DNA of 36,129 nucleotides, from NCBI RefSeq assembly GCF_902859875.1, contig NZ_CADIKF010000067.1, positions 1 through 36,129 on the forward strand, read 5' to 3'. Positions 7,377-15,367 of this stretch are shown piece by piece. This DNA comes from Paraburkholderia solisilvae. Lineage in GTDB: Bacteria > Pseudomonadota > Gammaproteobacteria > Burkholderiales > Burkholderiaceae. Below the pieces are notes generated by a model. The model was not told the origin of the DNA. It was given only the letters and a program-made list of their open reading frames with translations, and searched no databases. Every line of letters starts with the position of its first letter. Positions within the stretch are counted from its first letter, which is position 1. Position numbers and translations under genes: made by a program.

Positions 7377-8981
7377 CTATCGCGTGCGAAACGTGATGTG
7401 CGAGATCCTGCGCACGAGCAGCGCCGCGGCAAGCGCCGCACAGCCCGTCAGCACGACGCCGATGTGAATCGATTGCACGAGCACATGCCGCGCGGCATCG
7501 AGCAGCCCGGGACCTTCGAGCCCTGCCCGCTTCAGTTGCGCGAGCAACGAGTCGCGCAGGTTTTCGTCGACGAGAATGCGCGGGTCGGCGAGCGCCGGCC
7601 GCCACTTGGCGGCGACCGGTTCGCCGAGCACGCGCAGCGCGTCGTCGACACCCGATGCGTAACGGCGATTGATGATCGTCGCGACGATGCTCGTCCCTAA
7701 CATGCCGCCGACCATCCGCGTCGATTGCAGCAGCGCGGTCGTGATGCCGAACCGCTCGCGACCCGCGATCTCCTGCCCGAACACGTTCAGGTTGTTGAGG
7801 ATAAAGCCGAGGCCGACACCGACCGCCGCCATCGACAGCTCCAGATACAGATGCGGCGTAACGGGCGTGGCGAGCGCGATGCCGATCGATGCCGCGACGA
7901 GCAACCCGAAACCGATCGATAGAATCGCGGTTGGCCGCGGCAGGTGAAGCACGATGCGCGTGTTGATCACGCTGCCGATTGCGATGCATGCGGCGATCGG
8001 TGTCGCGAGCAGGCCCGCCTGCTGCGGCGACAGTCCGAAGCCGCCTTGCAACAGCAGCGGCGCGAAGAAGATCAGCGAGAACATCACGAAGCCGGACAAC
8101 ACCGATAGCGTGAACAACGTGACGAGTTGCGCATCCCTGAAGAGATCGAGCGGAATGATCGGATGCGTGGCGCGCCGCTCGCACGCGAGCAGCAATGCCG
8201 CACCGATCACGACGAACCCCGCGAGCAGCAGATTGCCGCCCGTCAGACCGTCTTTCGGCACCGCCTCGATAAAGGTCTGCAGGCCGCCGAGCACGAGCGC
8301 GACGAGCAGCGCGCCGCCCCAGTCGATACGCACTTCGCCGACCTGTTCGCGCCTGTAATACGGCAAATGCGCCCAGATGAAATACAGTGCAAGCGCGCCC
8401 ACCGGCAAATTCACGAGGAAGGTCGAACGCCAGCCGAGATGCTGGCTCATCCAGCCGCCAAGCGATGGTCCGGCCGCCGTGCCGATGCCGTACGCAGCGG
8501 CCATCACGACCTGCCAGCGCACGCGCGTGCGGGGATCGGGAAACAGATCGGGAATCGACGCGAACGCGGTGCCGACCATCATTCCGCCGCCGACGCCTTG
8601 CAGCCCGCGCGCGAAAACGAGAAACGGCATGCTGGTCGCGATGCCGCACAGCAACGACGCGACCGTGAAGGTGATGACCGCGGCGATCACGAAGCGCTTG
8701 CGGCCGAAATAATCGCCGAGGCGGCCGAACACCGGCACCGTGACCACCGACGCGAGCAGATACGCACTCGCAATCCACGCGTAGTACTCGAAGCCGCGCA
8801 ACTCGGAGACGATCGACGGCAACGCGGTGCTGACCACCGTCTGATCGAGTGCGACCAGCATGTTGACGAGACCGATGCCGAGCATGGCCAGCAAGGCATC
8901 GCGAAAGGGCAAGGCAAGCGACTGCGGATGAGGAGGATTCACTTCAATACGACGCGGTAAAGCGCGCGGAAATAGGCACAA
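7377..8981 (-). CDS. MFS transporter, DHA2-like (14-helix) family
   Basis: Up to 534 residues, strongly hydrophobic with about 14 predicted membrane segments. MFS motif A is seen as GRLGDYFGRKR between helices 2 and 3 and the DHA2 motif LDQTVVSTALPSI in the first helix. Members are proton-driven exporters of drugs or metabolites; some are substrate permeases. The longest frame starts with TTG at 8981; a GTG at 8942 (residue 14) is an equally good start, and neither has a strong ribosome binding site. It follows the GntR-type regulator gene on the same strand after 80 bases, so the two probably form an operon. The tail after the last helix pair is unremarkable. Whether it moves a sugar acid or a toxic compound is unknown. 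Confidence 0.9.
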   Translation of the reverse strand: MCLFPRALPRRIEVNPPHPQSLALPFRDALLAMLGIGLVNMLVALDQTVVSTALPSIVSELRGFEYYAWIASAYLLASVVTVPVFGRLGDYFGRKRFVIAAVITFTVASLLCGIATSMPFLVFARGLQGVGGGMMVGTAFASIPDLFPDPRTRVRWQVVMAAAYGIGTAAGPSLGGWMSQHLGWRSTFLVNLPVGALALYFIWAHLPYYRREQVGEVRIDWGGALLVALVLGGLQTFIEAVPKDGLTGGNLLLAGFVVIGAALLLACERRATHPIIPLDLFRDAQLVTLFTLSVLSGFVMFSLIFFAPLLLQGGFGLSPQQAGLLATPIAACIAIGSVINTRIVLHLPRPTAILSIGFGLLVAASIGIALATPVTPHLYLELSMAAVGVGLGFILNNLNVFGQEIAGRERFGITTALLQSTRMVGGMLGTSIVATIINRRYASGVDDALRVLGEPVAAKWRPALADPRILVDENLRDSLLAQLKRAGLEGPGLLDAARHVLVQSIHIGVVLTGCAALAAALLVRRISHITFRTR

Positions 8982-9062
8982 CAGAACGGCCTGAATGATG
9001 GAAAGCCACGCGCCGAGCGGCTGCGGCGCATCGCGTACTACGGCACGACGAACTCGTTGCGC

Positions 9063-9755
9063 TCACGAGCCGAACATCCGGTCGCGCGCGTTCATCAGAT
9101 GTGCGCGCATCGCGTCGCCCGCCGCCAGTGCATCGTGGCTGCGAATCGCATCGAGCACCGCGCGATGCTCCGCCTGCACGAGCCGTTGCCGCTCGAGCGT
9201 TTTCACGAGCGACAGGTTGCGCGACAGGTTCATGCTGAACGCGATCTGCTCTTCGATGAAGGACATCATCGTGATGAAGAACTGGTTTTTCGACGCGCGC
9301 GCGACCGCAAGATGAAATGCGAAATCGTCCTTTGCGCCGATGCCTTGCGTTTCGATCACGCGCTCGAGTTCGTCCCACGCGCGCTCGATCGCGGCGATGT
9401 CGTCCTCTTCGGCCATGTGCGCGGCAAGCGACGCGGCGCCCGCTTCGGTGACGATACGGAATTCGTAGCAACGGCGAATGTCGGAAAGCGTTTCGAGCGG
9501 CGCGAAGCGGCGCACGTCCGGATCGGGACGGCGCGCGACCGTGGTGCCCGATCCGTGCCGCGTGACGATAATGCCGTCCGCGCGCAACCGTGCAAGGGCT
9601 TCGCGCACCGTCGGCCGCGACGTGTCGAAACGTTCGGCGAGCGCGTGTTCGGTCGGCAACCGCTCGCCCTCCTTGTACTCGCCTTCGAGAATGCGATTGA
9701 GGATGTCGCCGTATATCTTGTCGGGCAGGCCCGTCGATTTGCGCTCGTTGATCAT
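9063..9755 (-). CDS. GntR/FadR-family transcriptional regulator with FCD domain
   Basis: About 230 residues: an N-terminal winged helix (IYGDILNRILEGEYKEGERLPTEHALAERF, followed by TSRPTVREALARLRADG) and a C-terminal all-helical FCD ligand-binding domain with the expected metal-binding histidines (FHLAVARAS and EHRAVLDAI). The frame opens at a GTG (9812), but the ATG at 9755 is preferred because a candidate operator at 9788-9798 lies between them and the extra residues are not part of the fold. FadR-type regulators with FCD commonly repress sugar-acid catabolism and are released by a pathway acid. Its palindrome type matches TTGT-N3-ACAA sites upstream of the aldonate genes 4.6-9 kb away, which I infer to be its targets, and it probably controls the adjacent MFS gene. 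Confidence 0.88.
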   Translation of the reverse strand: MINERKSTGLPDKIYGDILNRILEGEYKEGERLPTEHALAERFDTSRPTVREALARLRADGIIVTRHGSGTTVARRPDPDVRRFAPLETLSDIRRCYEFRIVTEAGAASLAAHMAEEDDIAAIERAWDELERVIETQGIGAKDDFAFHLAVARASKNQFFITMMSFIEEQIAFSMNLSRNLSLVKTLERQRLVQAEHRAVLDAIRSHDALAAGDAMRAHLMNARDRMFGS

Positions 9756-9787
9756 CTTGGCAGGCAGCTTGTCGGCATGGACGATAA

Positions 9788-9798
9788 TTGTAAGGCAA
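9788..9798 (-). promoter_or_regulatory. Possible autoregulatory operator of the FadR-type gene
   Basis: TTGT-AAG-GCAA on the plus strand matches 7 of 8 half-site positions of the TTGT-N3-ACAA motif and lies 33 bases upstream of the preferred ATG. Confidence 0.35.
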
Positions 9799-10011
9799 GT
9801 TGCATCGTTCACACGATAAAAAAGAATCCCTCATTGCTCCCAATCGCAGGTGCGAGGCGGGTCACGAAGCATCATAAGCGGCGGTGGCGCGTCACGGAAT
9901 TTGCTAAGCATCTGATTGACATCATGAGCTTGTGCACACGCGCGACGCATGATCAATTAAGCTTTTCTGGCAATTGATAAAAGACCGACACCTTTACTGC
10001 GCGGAGCTTCC

Positions 10012-10491
10012 ATGTACAAACGCATCCTTGTAGCAGTCGACGGCAGCCGTACATCGCGCGGCGCGTTCGACGCCGCACTTCATCTCGCCGCGTCGTTCGG
10101 CGCGACGCTGCGAGCGTATTACGTCGTCGAGAACACGCCGATGTATTTCGAGGCGCCTGGCTACGACCCGGGCATTCTGCAGAAGCAGTTCGTGCAACAG
10201 GGCAAGGAACTGACCGCCGAGCTGACCCAGGCCATGCGCGAGCGCAGCGTGAGCGGCGATGTCACGGTCGGCGAAGCAACGCCGAGCGACGATGTGCCGA
10301 CGCTCGTGCTGCGGGCCGCCGCCGACTACCAGGCCGACCTGATCGTGATGGGTACGCACGGACGTCGCGGCATGCAGCGGCTGATACTCGGCAGCGTCGC
10401 TGAGCGCTGCGTGCGCCAGTCGACGCTGCCGGTGCTGCTCATTCCATCGGCAGCAAACCAGGACGCGGCAGCGGCGCCAAAGACGCCATAA
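10012..10491 (+). CDS. Universal stress protein, UspA family
   Basis: A 159-residue single USP domain. It starts with the typical MYKRILVAVDGS and carries the ATP-binding signature GTHGRRG followed nine residues on by LGSVAE, so it belongs to the nucleotide-binding class. ATG start has GGAG with 5-base spacing. It is divergent from the FadR-type gene and lies 159 bases before an FNR-type regulator gene on the same strand. In betaproteobacteria such small USPs are often induced in low oxygen by FNR/ANR-type regulators; I looked for a TTGAT-N4-ATCAA box upstream and did not find a convincing one. Confidence 0.93.
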   Translation: MYKRILVAVDGSRTSRGAFDAALHLAASFGATLRAYYVVENTPMYFEAPGYDPGILQKQFVQQGKELTAELTQAMRERSVSGDVTVGEATPSDDVPTLVLRAAADYQADLIVMGTHGRRGMQRLILGSVAERCVRQSTLPVLLIPSAANQDAAAAPKTP

Positions 10492-10650
10492 AGCACGCCC
10501 AAGGCTGCTAAAGAGACCGTCGTGGGACCGTCGCGGCCCGCACTTGCCGCGATAGGTTCCCCCGCGCACCACCGGCGCGTCACTTTGACGCGAAGCCGTA
10601 CGCGCACGCAGTGGGACAATGGGCATTGTTACCTTACATCGCCCTTCGCC

Positions 10651-11415
10651 ATGCTGACATCCGCCGCCCTCACTCCGATCGCCGTGCATTACCCGGGCCG
10701 CGGCGCGGCCGCGATGCCGCCGGCCACGCGTCACGCCGCACGCTGCTCCACCTGCGCGATGCGCCACCTGTGCATGCCGCAGGGCATGTCGGCGGAAGAA
10801 TTGCCCAAGCTCGAGGCGGTGATCTGCACGGCCCGCGCGGTGCGGCGCGGCGAATCGTTGTACCGCGCAGGCACACCTTTCGAAAACCTGTACGCGGTGC
10901 GCTCCGGCTCGCTGAAAACGACCATGGCGCACCGCGACGGCCGCGAGCAGGTAACAGGTCTGCGTCTTGCTGGCGAATCGCTGGGACTCGACGGCATCAG
11001 CAACGACGTGCACGCGTGCAGTGCAATCGCGCTCGAAGACAGCTCCGTATGCATCGTTCCGTATGCGGCGCTCAAGCGCCTGTGTCGCGAGAGCGGCGCC
11101 ATGCAGGAGCGGCTGCACAAGCTGATGGGCGAGCAGATCGTCCGCGAGGCGAGCCAGATGATGATGCTCGGCTCGCTGAGCGCGGACGAACGCGTCGCGG
11201 CGTTTCTGCTCGATGTCTCCGGGCGCAATGTGCAACGGGGCTATTCGTCGGCCGAATTCAACCTGCGCATGACGCGCGAGGATATGGGCAGCTACCTCGG
11301 CATGACGCTTGAAACGGTCAGCCGCACATTGTCGAAGTTCCAGAAGCGAGGCCTGATCGACACGCGCGGAAAGTTCATTCGTATCGTCGACCTGGAAGGA
11401 CTGCGTGACCTGTAA
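10651..11415 (+). CDS. FNR/ANR-type oxygen-sensing regulator (Crp family)
   Basis: A 254-residue Crp/FNR-family regulator: an N-terminal cysteine cluster, cyclic-nucleotide-like beta-barrel, dimer helix and C-terminal winged helix (FNLRMTREDMGSYLGMTLET and VSRTLSKF). The four FNR cluster ligands are conserved, with the same spacing as in E. coli FNR: C32, C35 and C41 (C-X2-C-X5-C) and C123. It should therefore bind an oxygen-labile [4Fe-4S] cluster and act in the shift to low oxygen. The ATG at 10651 is chosen; the frame is open back to 10522, but the added residues are not family-like. Neither start has a clear ribosome binding site. The preceding universal stress protein gene may be a functional partner. 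Confidence 0.93.
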   Translation: MLTSAALTPIAVHYPGRGAAAMPPATRHAARCSTCAMRHLCMPQGMSAEELPKLEAVICTARAVRRGESLYRAGTPFENLYAVRSGSLKTTMAHRDGREQVTGLRLAGESLGLDGISNDVHACSAIALEDSSVCIVPYAALKRLCRESGAMQERLHKLMGEQIVREASQMMMLGSLSADERVAAFLLDVSGRNVQRGYSSAEFNLRMTREDMGSYLGMTLETVSRTLSKFQKRGLIDTRGKFIRIVDLEGLRDL

Positions 11416-11561
11416 CCGTTAAAAACGTTCGTCACAAGGACGATTCACGCGATACACGGTTCACCGCCGGGATTTTTGCGACCGATGCGCCTTCACACGG
11501 CCGCGATCAGGCGTTAAAGTCTTGAATCCGTCCCCCGCGCAAGCAACCCTGTCTTGCACGG

Positions 11562-11594
11562 GACCGGAGCAGGCGCTGAACGCTGGCTCCGGTC
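11562..11594 (+). other. Inverted repeat in the leader of the EgtB-like gene
   Basis: GACCGGAGC (11562-11570) and GCTCCGGTC (11586-11594) form a perfect 9-bp stem with a 15-base loop, ending 28 bases before the ATG. No T-run follows, so it is not a plain terminator. It could be an operator or an RNA hairpin. Confidence 0.5.
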
Positions 11595-11622
11595 GACTCG
11601 CTGCACAAGGAGACCCGGAGAA

Positions 11623-12918
11623 ATGAATCGCGATCTTCGTTTGCAACACCCGCTGGTCCAGCGTCTGCACGACGCCCGCTACGTCACCGACGCGCTGTTT
11701 GACGTCGTCAAACCCGAATACCTGTATGAGAGACCGATCCGCGAACGCCACCGGATCGTGTTTTATATCGGCCACCTCGAGGCGTTCGACCGCAATCTGT
11801 TCGACGAGCGTCTGTTTCCGCTGCCCGCCTTCAACGCCGAACTCGACAAACTGTTCGCGTTCGGCATCGACCCGGTCGACGGCGGCTTCCCGACCGATCA
11901 ACCGTCCGACTGGCCGTCGCTCGATATCGTGCGCGACTATGCACAGCGTGCGCGTGCGCAAATCGACCGTGCGCTTGCGACATTCGATTTCGACAGCGAC
12001 GACATGTCGACGAATGCGCCCGCGCAACTGCTGCAGGTCGCGATCGAACACCGGCTGATGCATGCGGAAACGCTCGCGTACATGCTGCATCAGTTGCCGC
12101 TCGAGCAGAAAGCCGCGCCGGCGGATGCCGCTGCCGCTTCATCTGCGGGCAACGACGTAAAGCACACCGCGACGATGGTCCGCGTTCCCGCCGGCCGCGT
12201 CGCACTCGGCATGCCGCGCGAGCGCGGCCAGTTCGGCTGGGACAACGAATTCGGCGAGCAACAGGTCGACGTCGACGCGTTCGACATCGATCGCTACATG
12301 GTGACGAACGGCGAGTTCCTGCAATTCGTCGACGCCGGCGGCTATCGCAATCGCGCGTACTGGAACGACAAGGACTGGGCGTGGAAGGAAGCGGAGCGCA
12401 TCGAACAGCCGGTCGGCTGGACAAAGCGCGACGGCGGCTGGACGTTGCGCACGATGTTCGACGAGATTGCGTTGCCGCTCGACTGGCCGGCCTACGTGAG
12501 CCACGCGGAAGCGAGCGCGTACGCACGTTGGGCCGGCAAGACCTTGCCGAGCGAAGCGCAATGGCAACGCGCGGCAGAGGGCACGCCGCAGCCGGACGCG
12601 CTGCCCGGCAACTTCGATTTCCGCAGCTGGGATCCGCAACCGGTCGACGCGCATCCAGGCAATGTCAGCGCGTTCGGCGCCGAAGGCATGTTCGGCAATG
12701 GCTGGGAATGGACGGTGTCGTTATTCGAACCGCTGCCGGACTTCGAGGCATTTCCTTTCTATCCTGGCTATTCTGCGAACTTCTTTGACGGCCAGCATTA
12801 CGTGATGAAGGGCGGTTCCGCGCGCACCGCGCAATGCATGATGCGGCCGACGTTTCGCAACTGGTTTCAGCCGCGATATCAATACGTGTATGCGGGGTTC
12901 AGGTGTGTGCGCGGCTGA
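11623..12918 (+). CDS. EgtB-like nonheme-iron sulfoxide synthase (DinB_2 plus formylglycine-enzyme-like domains)
   Basis: A 431-residue protein with an N-terminal DinB-like four-helix domain and a C-terminal FGE-sulfatase (SUMF1) domain from about residue 178, the architecture of EgtB and OvoA-core enzymes that join a thiol to a histidine derivative using O2. The iron triad is present: H51 in YIGHLEAF and H143/H147 in EHRLMHAE (HxxxHxE). The C-terminal GGSART, RNWF and AGFRCVRG segments are typical. Start ATG is preceded by AAGGAG and a further GGAG. No egtD methyltransferase or gamma-glutamyl-cysteine synthetase gene lies beside it, so ergothioneine synthesis is not assured; it may act with an unlinked EgtD or on another substrate. 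It stands alone, with a hairpin in its leader. Confidence 0.87.
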   Translation: MNRDLRLQHPLVQRLHDARYVTDALFDVVKPEYLYERPIRERHRIVFYIGHLEAFDRNLFDERLFPLPAFNAELDKLFAFGIDPVDGGFPTDQPSDWPSLDIVRDYAQRARAQIDRALATFDFDSDDMSTNAPAQLLQVAIEHRLMHAETLAYMLHQLPLEQKAAPADAAAASSAGNDVKHTATMVRVPAGRVALGMPRERGQFGWDNEFGEQQVDVDAFDIDRYMVTNGEFLQFVDAGGYRNRAYWNDKDWAWKEAERIEQPVGWTKRDGGWTLRTMFDEIALPLDWPAYVSHAEASAYARWAGKTLPSEAQWQRAAEGTPQPDALPGNFDFRSWDPQPVDAHPGNVSAFGAEGMFGNGWEWTVSLFEPLPDFEAFPFYPGYSANFFDGQHYVMKGGSARTAQCMMRPTFRNWFQPRYQYVYAGFRCVRG

Positions 12919-13223
12919 GGCATCAAGCGAAAGTTGATGCAAGAAATCGACCTTCGCCTTCAGGCGTATGCCGAACCAGACTTGCTGATCAACCAACGCC
13001 GAAGCCTCGCGCGGCCGCCGCTTAACGCGATGCGGCGGACCTTCAATGCTGGCAGGTTCGGATATCCATTGCCAAGGGCAATGTGATCTACGACGTTTAC
13101 TGGCTCGTCGGCATGGCGTGTATGCAGCGCTAACGGACGCATCCGGCAGGTGGGACCTCACGCCGTGAGCCCGCCTCTCGATGTATCGCGTCCGCCACCG
13201 CTTGATCCTCCAGCTTCTTCTCA
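12919..13223. other. Gene-poor gap after the EgtB-like gene
   Basis: No gene supported. A minus-strand frame is open but its product is Arg-rich without recognisable motifs and overlaps the EgtB-like gene. It marks the change from the GC-rich left part to the patchier middle part. Confidence 0.4.
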
Positions 13224-14096
13224 CTAGGCGCGGGCGGCCAGCACGGCATGCGTCGTCGCCAACGGTTCATGGAAGGTGGGCGCGCCCCCGGTCACCGGCG
13301 GATTGAACGCCGCCATAGCCGCCCCGAGCTGCATGACTTGCCGCGAATCACCGGACTGCGCGTGGCTTCCGTCAAAGGTCTGCGACGAAAGCACATTACC
13401 TTTGGAGTCGTACACCGTTTCGTGTTCGGAAAGCAGATTTCCGTTTCCATCATAAGAGAAGCTTTCCAATGTGATATCGCCGGTGTTGCTCGCCACAGTG
13501 CGCAAGGAAATCGGCTCTTGCATTGCATTGAAGTTTTCCTCGAAAGACGAGAGGCCCGCAGGGATCTTTGAGTTCGGCCCGGCAAGGAAATTAATCTGAC
13601 TGTCGCCATTGGCCAAATGCTCGTCCTTTTCGATCTCGGCACCCTTGTCGTTCGCATCGGAGTAAAAAAATTCCTCGTCGAGTATGCCGGGTGGAAGGTT
13701 GGTATAGTCGATCTGCTCTGATGTACCGTTCGTTAAATTGATTTGGGAAGAAGTGAGGGTACCGTGCAAGTTGCTTAGCGAGTAAGTGTTAGTAATCGAA
13801 TTCTCGGTACCATCGTCAACTACGGTAAAGTCCTGTGAAGTACCGTCGGTAAAGTTTTTTATAAAATCCAGCAATGTCCCTTTAAGGTTTGGACTAGAGA
13901 AGACTTCTGTTTCGTAAGAAATATTACTGCCGGCACCGAGTCCATCCGGAAAAATAACCAACGATTCTGCAACGGTGGCCGTCGATTCCGGGAAGTTAGG
14001 CATGGCAAGGAAATTTATTATTTGTTCCGGTACGCTATCAGCCGTCAATCCAACATTCAGATTCAGCTGACTATTCGTATTGACTGAATTGTTCAT
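13224..14096 (-). CDS. Unknown Asn/Thr/Ser-rich acidic protein with repeat-like segments
   Basis: A 290-residue protein I do not recognise. It begins MNNSVNTNSQLNLNVG, is rich in Asn, Asp, Ser and Thr, has very few basic residues, no cysteine, no signal peptide and no membrane segment. Loose internal repetition is visible: FTDGTSQ / LTNGTSE / LANGDSQ, INFLAMPN / INFLAGPN, and a C-terminal pair resembling YD/Rhs-type repeats (YDGNGNLLSEHETVYDSKGN). The last 45 residues are Ala-rich. The ATG at 14096 has GGAG with 6-base spacing, better than the upstream frame opening at 14129. Its DNA is clearly more AT-rich than the left part of the window. The composition suits a secreted, possibly type I-exported protein, and a TolC-family scrap lies immediately upstream on the other strand, but a function cannot be stated. 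Confidence 0.75.
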   Translation of the reverse strand: MNNSVNTNSQLNLNVGLTADSVPEQIINFLAMPNFPESTATVAESLVIFPDGLGAGSNISYETEVFSSPNLKGTLLDFIKNFTDGTSQDFTVVDDGTENSITNTYSLSNLHGTLTSSQINLTNGTSEQIDYTNLPPGILDEEFFYSDANDKGAEIEKDEHLANGDSQINFLAGPNSKIPAGLSSFEENFNAMQEPISLRTVASNTGDITLESFSYDGNGNLLSEHETVYDSKGNVLSSQTFDGSHAQSGDSRQVMQLGAAMAAFNPPVTGGAPTFHEPLATTHAVLAARA

Positions 14097-14165
14097 CGTA
14101 CACTCCATACGGGTTAGAAGCACAATCATCTCAAAGGCCTTCGGTTCTCCAACTCCGAAAAACCA

Positions 14166-14425
14166 GCAGGCGTCACTTCGGAACTACACAGCAACGCACG
14201 CGCAACAGCGCCGCGTTGCTCGATCTCGCATAGCGCTCGTATGAGGCCGCGCAACACCGCTACGAGGTCAGTGCCGGCAATGTGCTCGAGTTGCTGAATG
14301 CCCACTCTGCGCTTGCTGGTGCCAAGCGGCAGTGGATCGAGGCGCTCACCGGCTGGCGCTCGACATGGCTCGAATTGGCGGCCAGGCTTGGCCCGCTTGG
14401 GATGTGGAGCCTCGCGAGCCGATGA
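14166..14425 (+). pseudogene. 3' fragment of a TolC-family outer membrane efflux/secretion protein
   Basis: From 14234 the plus strand encodes RSYEAAQHRYEVSAGN, then VLELLNAHSALAGAK and a tail with ALTGWRSTWLELAARLG up to TGA at 14423-14425. This is the C-terminal part of TolC-type porins (usual form: AQRYRAG...LLNAQSALA...ALTDWR...LQLAAALG). Upstream, TAG at 14231-14233 stands where a Gln (CAG) is expected, and the further upstream family-like segment AGVTSELHSNARA is in another frame. So the piece carries a stop, a frameshift and a missing front of about 350 codons. The break point lies near 14130-14170, right beside the start of the unknown AT-rich gene, suggesting a deletion or insertion there. 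Confidence 0.82.
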
Positions 14426-14459
14426 GGCCACGTGCGAAGTTTTTGTTCCGGCCCGGTAA

Positions 14460-14768
14460 TCACGCAAGGACCTGGACGCCGGCCAACATATATAAGTGCG
14501 AATGCGCGGACCGAAGGCGTTCTGGCGCTATCGTTTGATAGACATCGGATTCGTAGAATTCCTTCAGCCGATCAGTCGATTCAAATTCGATGATCACCAC
14601 ACGAGAAACGTCGCGTCCTCCCTCCACCACCTTAGGGTCATCATCGGCTACGATAACGACGCCACCGAATTCGCTAAGAATGGCATTTACTTTCGAAGCA
14701 TACTCAGTCTGAAAATGCTTCGAATCAAACACTTTGACTTCAGCGAGCAAATACCCTTTCCTGGCCAT
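14460..14768 (-). CDS. DUF1330-family protein
   Basis: A 102-residue small protein of the dimeric alpha/beta-barrel type (DUF1330). It begins MARKGYLLAEVKVFD and has the family's pattern of a conserved YL.AEV..D start, a GG(V/R) turn (EFGGVVIVADDDPKVVEGG), VIIEFESTDRLKEFYES and a C-terminal YMLAGV. No catalytic function is established for the family. The ATG at 14768 is chosen over the longer frame (to 14903) because GGAG lies 6 bases before it. It stands alone between a TolC scrap and an IS66 scrap. Confidence 0.85.
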   Translation of the reverse strand: MARKGYLLAEVKVFDSKHFQTEYASKVNAILSEFGGVVIVADDDPKVVEGGRDVSRVVIIEFESTDRLKEFYESDVYQTIAPERLRSAHSHLYMLAGVQVLA

Positions 14769-15095
14769 CTTCATCTCCATTCTGATCGCGTGATGATCAA
14801 CTAGTGCCGTAGTCAATCTACAATAGTTCAATGCCAGTTCGTACAGATGTATGTACTGGCATGAATCGATCTGCACGTACGTCGTCCAGCCCGACGTCTT
14901 CAATCAATCCCGGTGAATTTCGAAGCGCAGGCCTTCAACATTTCTAAAAATAATACCTTTAACGAAGACATGCGCGATTGACAGAACAGGTTAACCAATT
15001 TCGCATTTCGTGCGTGCGATTATTTCGATTTATCGTGCTCACTATCGCTTGGGCGCCGATACCGTCGGCCATATCTTGTGAGTGAAATCTGGAAA
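14769..15095. other. AT-rich gap without a gene
   Basis: Nothing recognisable. It probably holds the promoter of the DUF1330 gene near its left end. Confidence 0.4.
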
Positions 15096-15335
15096 TCATT
15101 GAACCATCTTCACCGGTTTTCCGCGCAGTGCTCCCTCGATCAGCAGGCTGTCGATCTCGAGCGCGCTGGGGTCGCAATAGCGCATGAGCGCTTTCCACCG
15201 CTTCAACGCATAGCGGATGGCTCCAATCGTGTCGGATTTCTTTGAGAGTGTCTCCAGCGTAGCGGTGAGCCATGCATGAAGCTGATCGAGCAAGGAGCGC
15301 GCGTGTTCACGCCGTACGCGCACGAATGCACGCGT
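15096..15335 (-). pseudogene. IS66-family transposase fragment
   Basis: The minus-strand frame reads RREHARSLLDQLHAWLTATLETLSKK, then SDTIGAIRYALKRWKALMRYC, DPSALEID and LLIEGALRG. This matches the C-terminal DDE-domain part of IS66 TnpC transposases (usual form: ...LLDELHAWL...LS.KSD.A.AIRYAL.RW.AL.RY..DGRLEIDNN.AERALR). The last expected DDE-region residues EIDNN(I/A)AER have become EIDSLLIEG, and the element's front, its other genes and its ends are missing. A relic of a former insertion. Confidence 0.8.
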
Positions 15336-15367
15336 CCTATGCGACTAAAATTCGACCATGACGACCG

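Noticed and set aside
7135..8778. 547-codon minus-strand frame overlapping the MFS gene and the luxI end
   Set aside because: Arg/Ala-rich product without membrane segments; the MFS frame in the same place has clear family motifs.
9994..11235. Long minus-strand frame opposite the universal stress protein and FNR-type genes
   Set aside because: No motif, and it covers two confident genes on the other strand.
11562..11594. Reading the EgtB leader hairpin as a terminator of the FNR-type gene
   Set aside because: No T-run after the stem, and it is about 150 bases past the FNR stop codon and only 28 bases before the next ATG.
12721..13224. Minus-strand frame after the EgtB-like gene, considered as a transposase remnant
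   Set aside because: Overlaps the conserved end of the EgtB-like gene and no transposase motif could be recognised.
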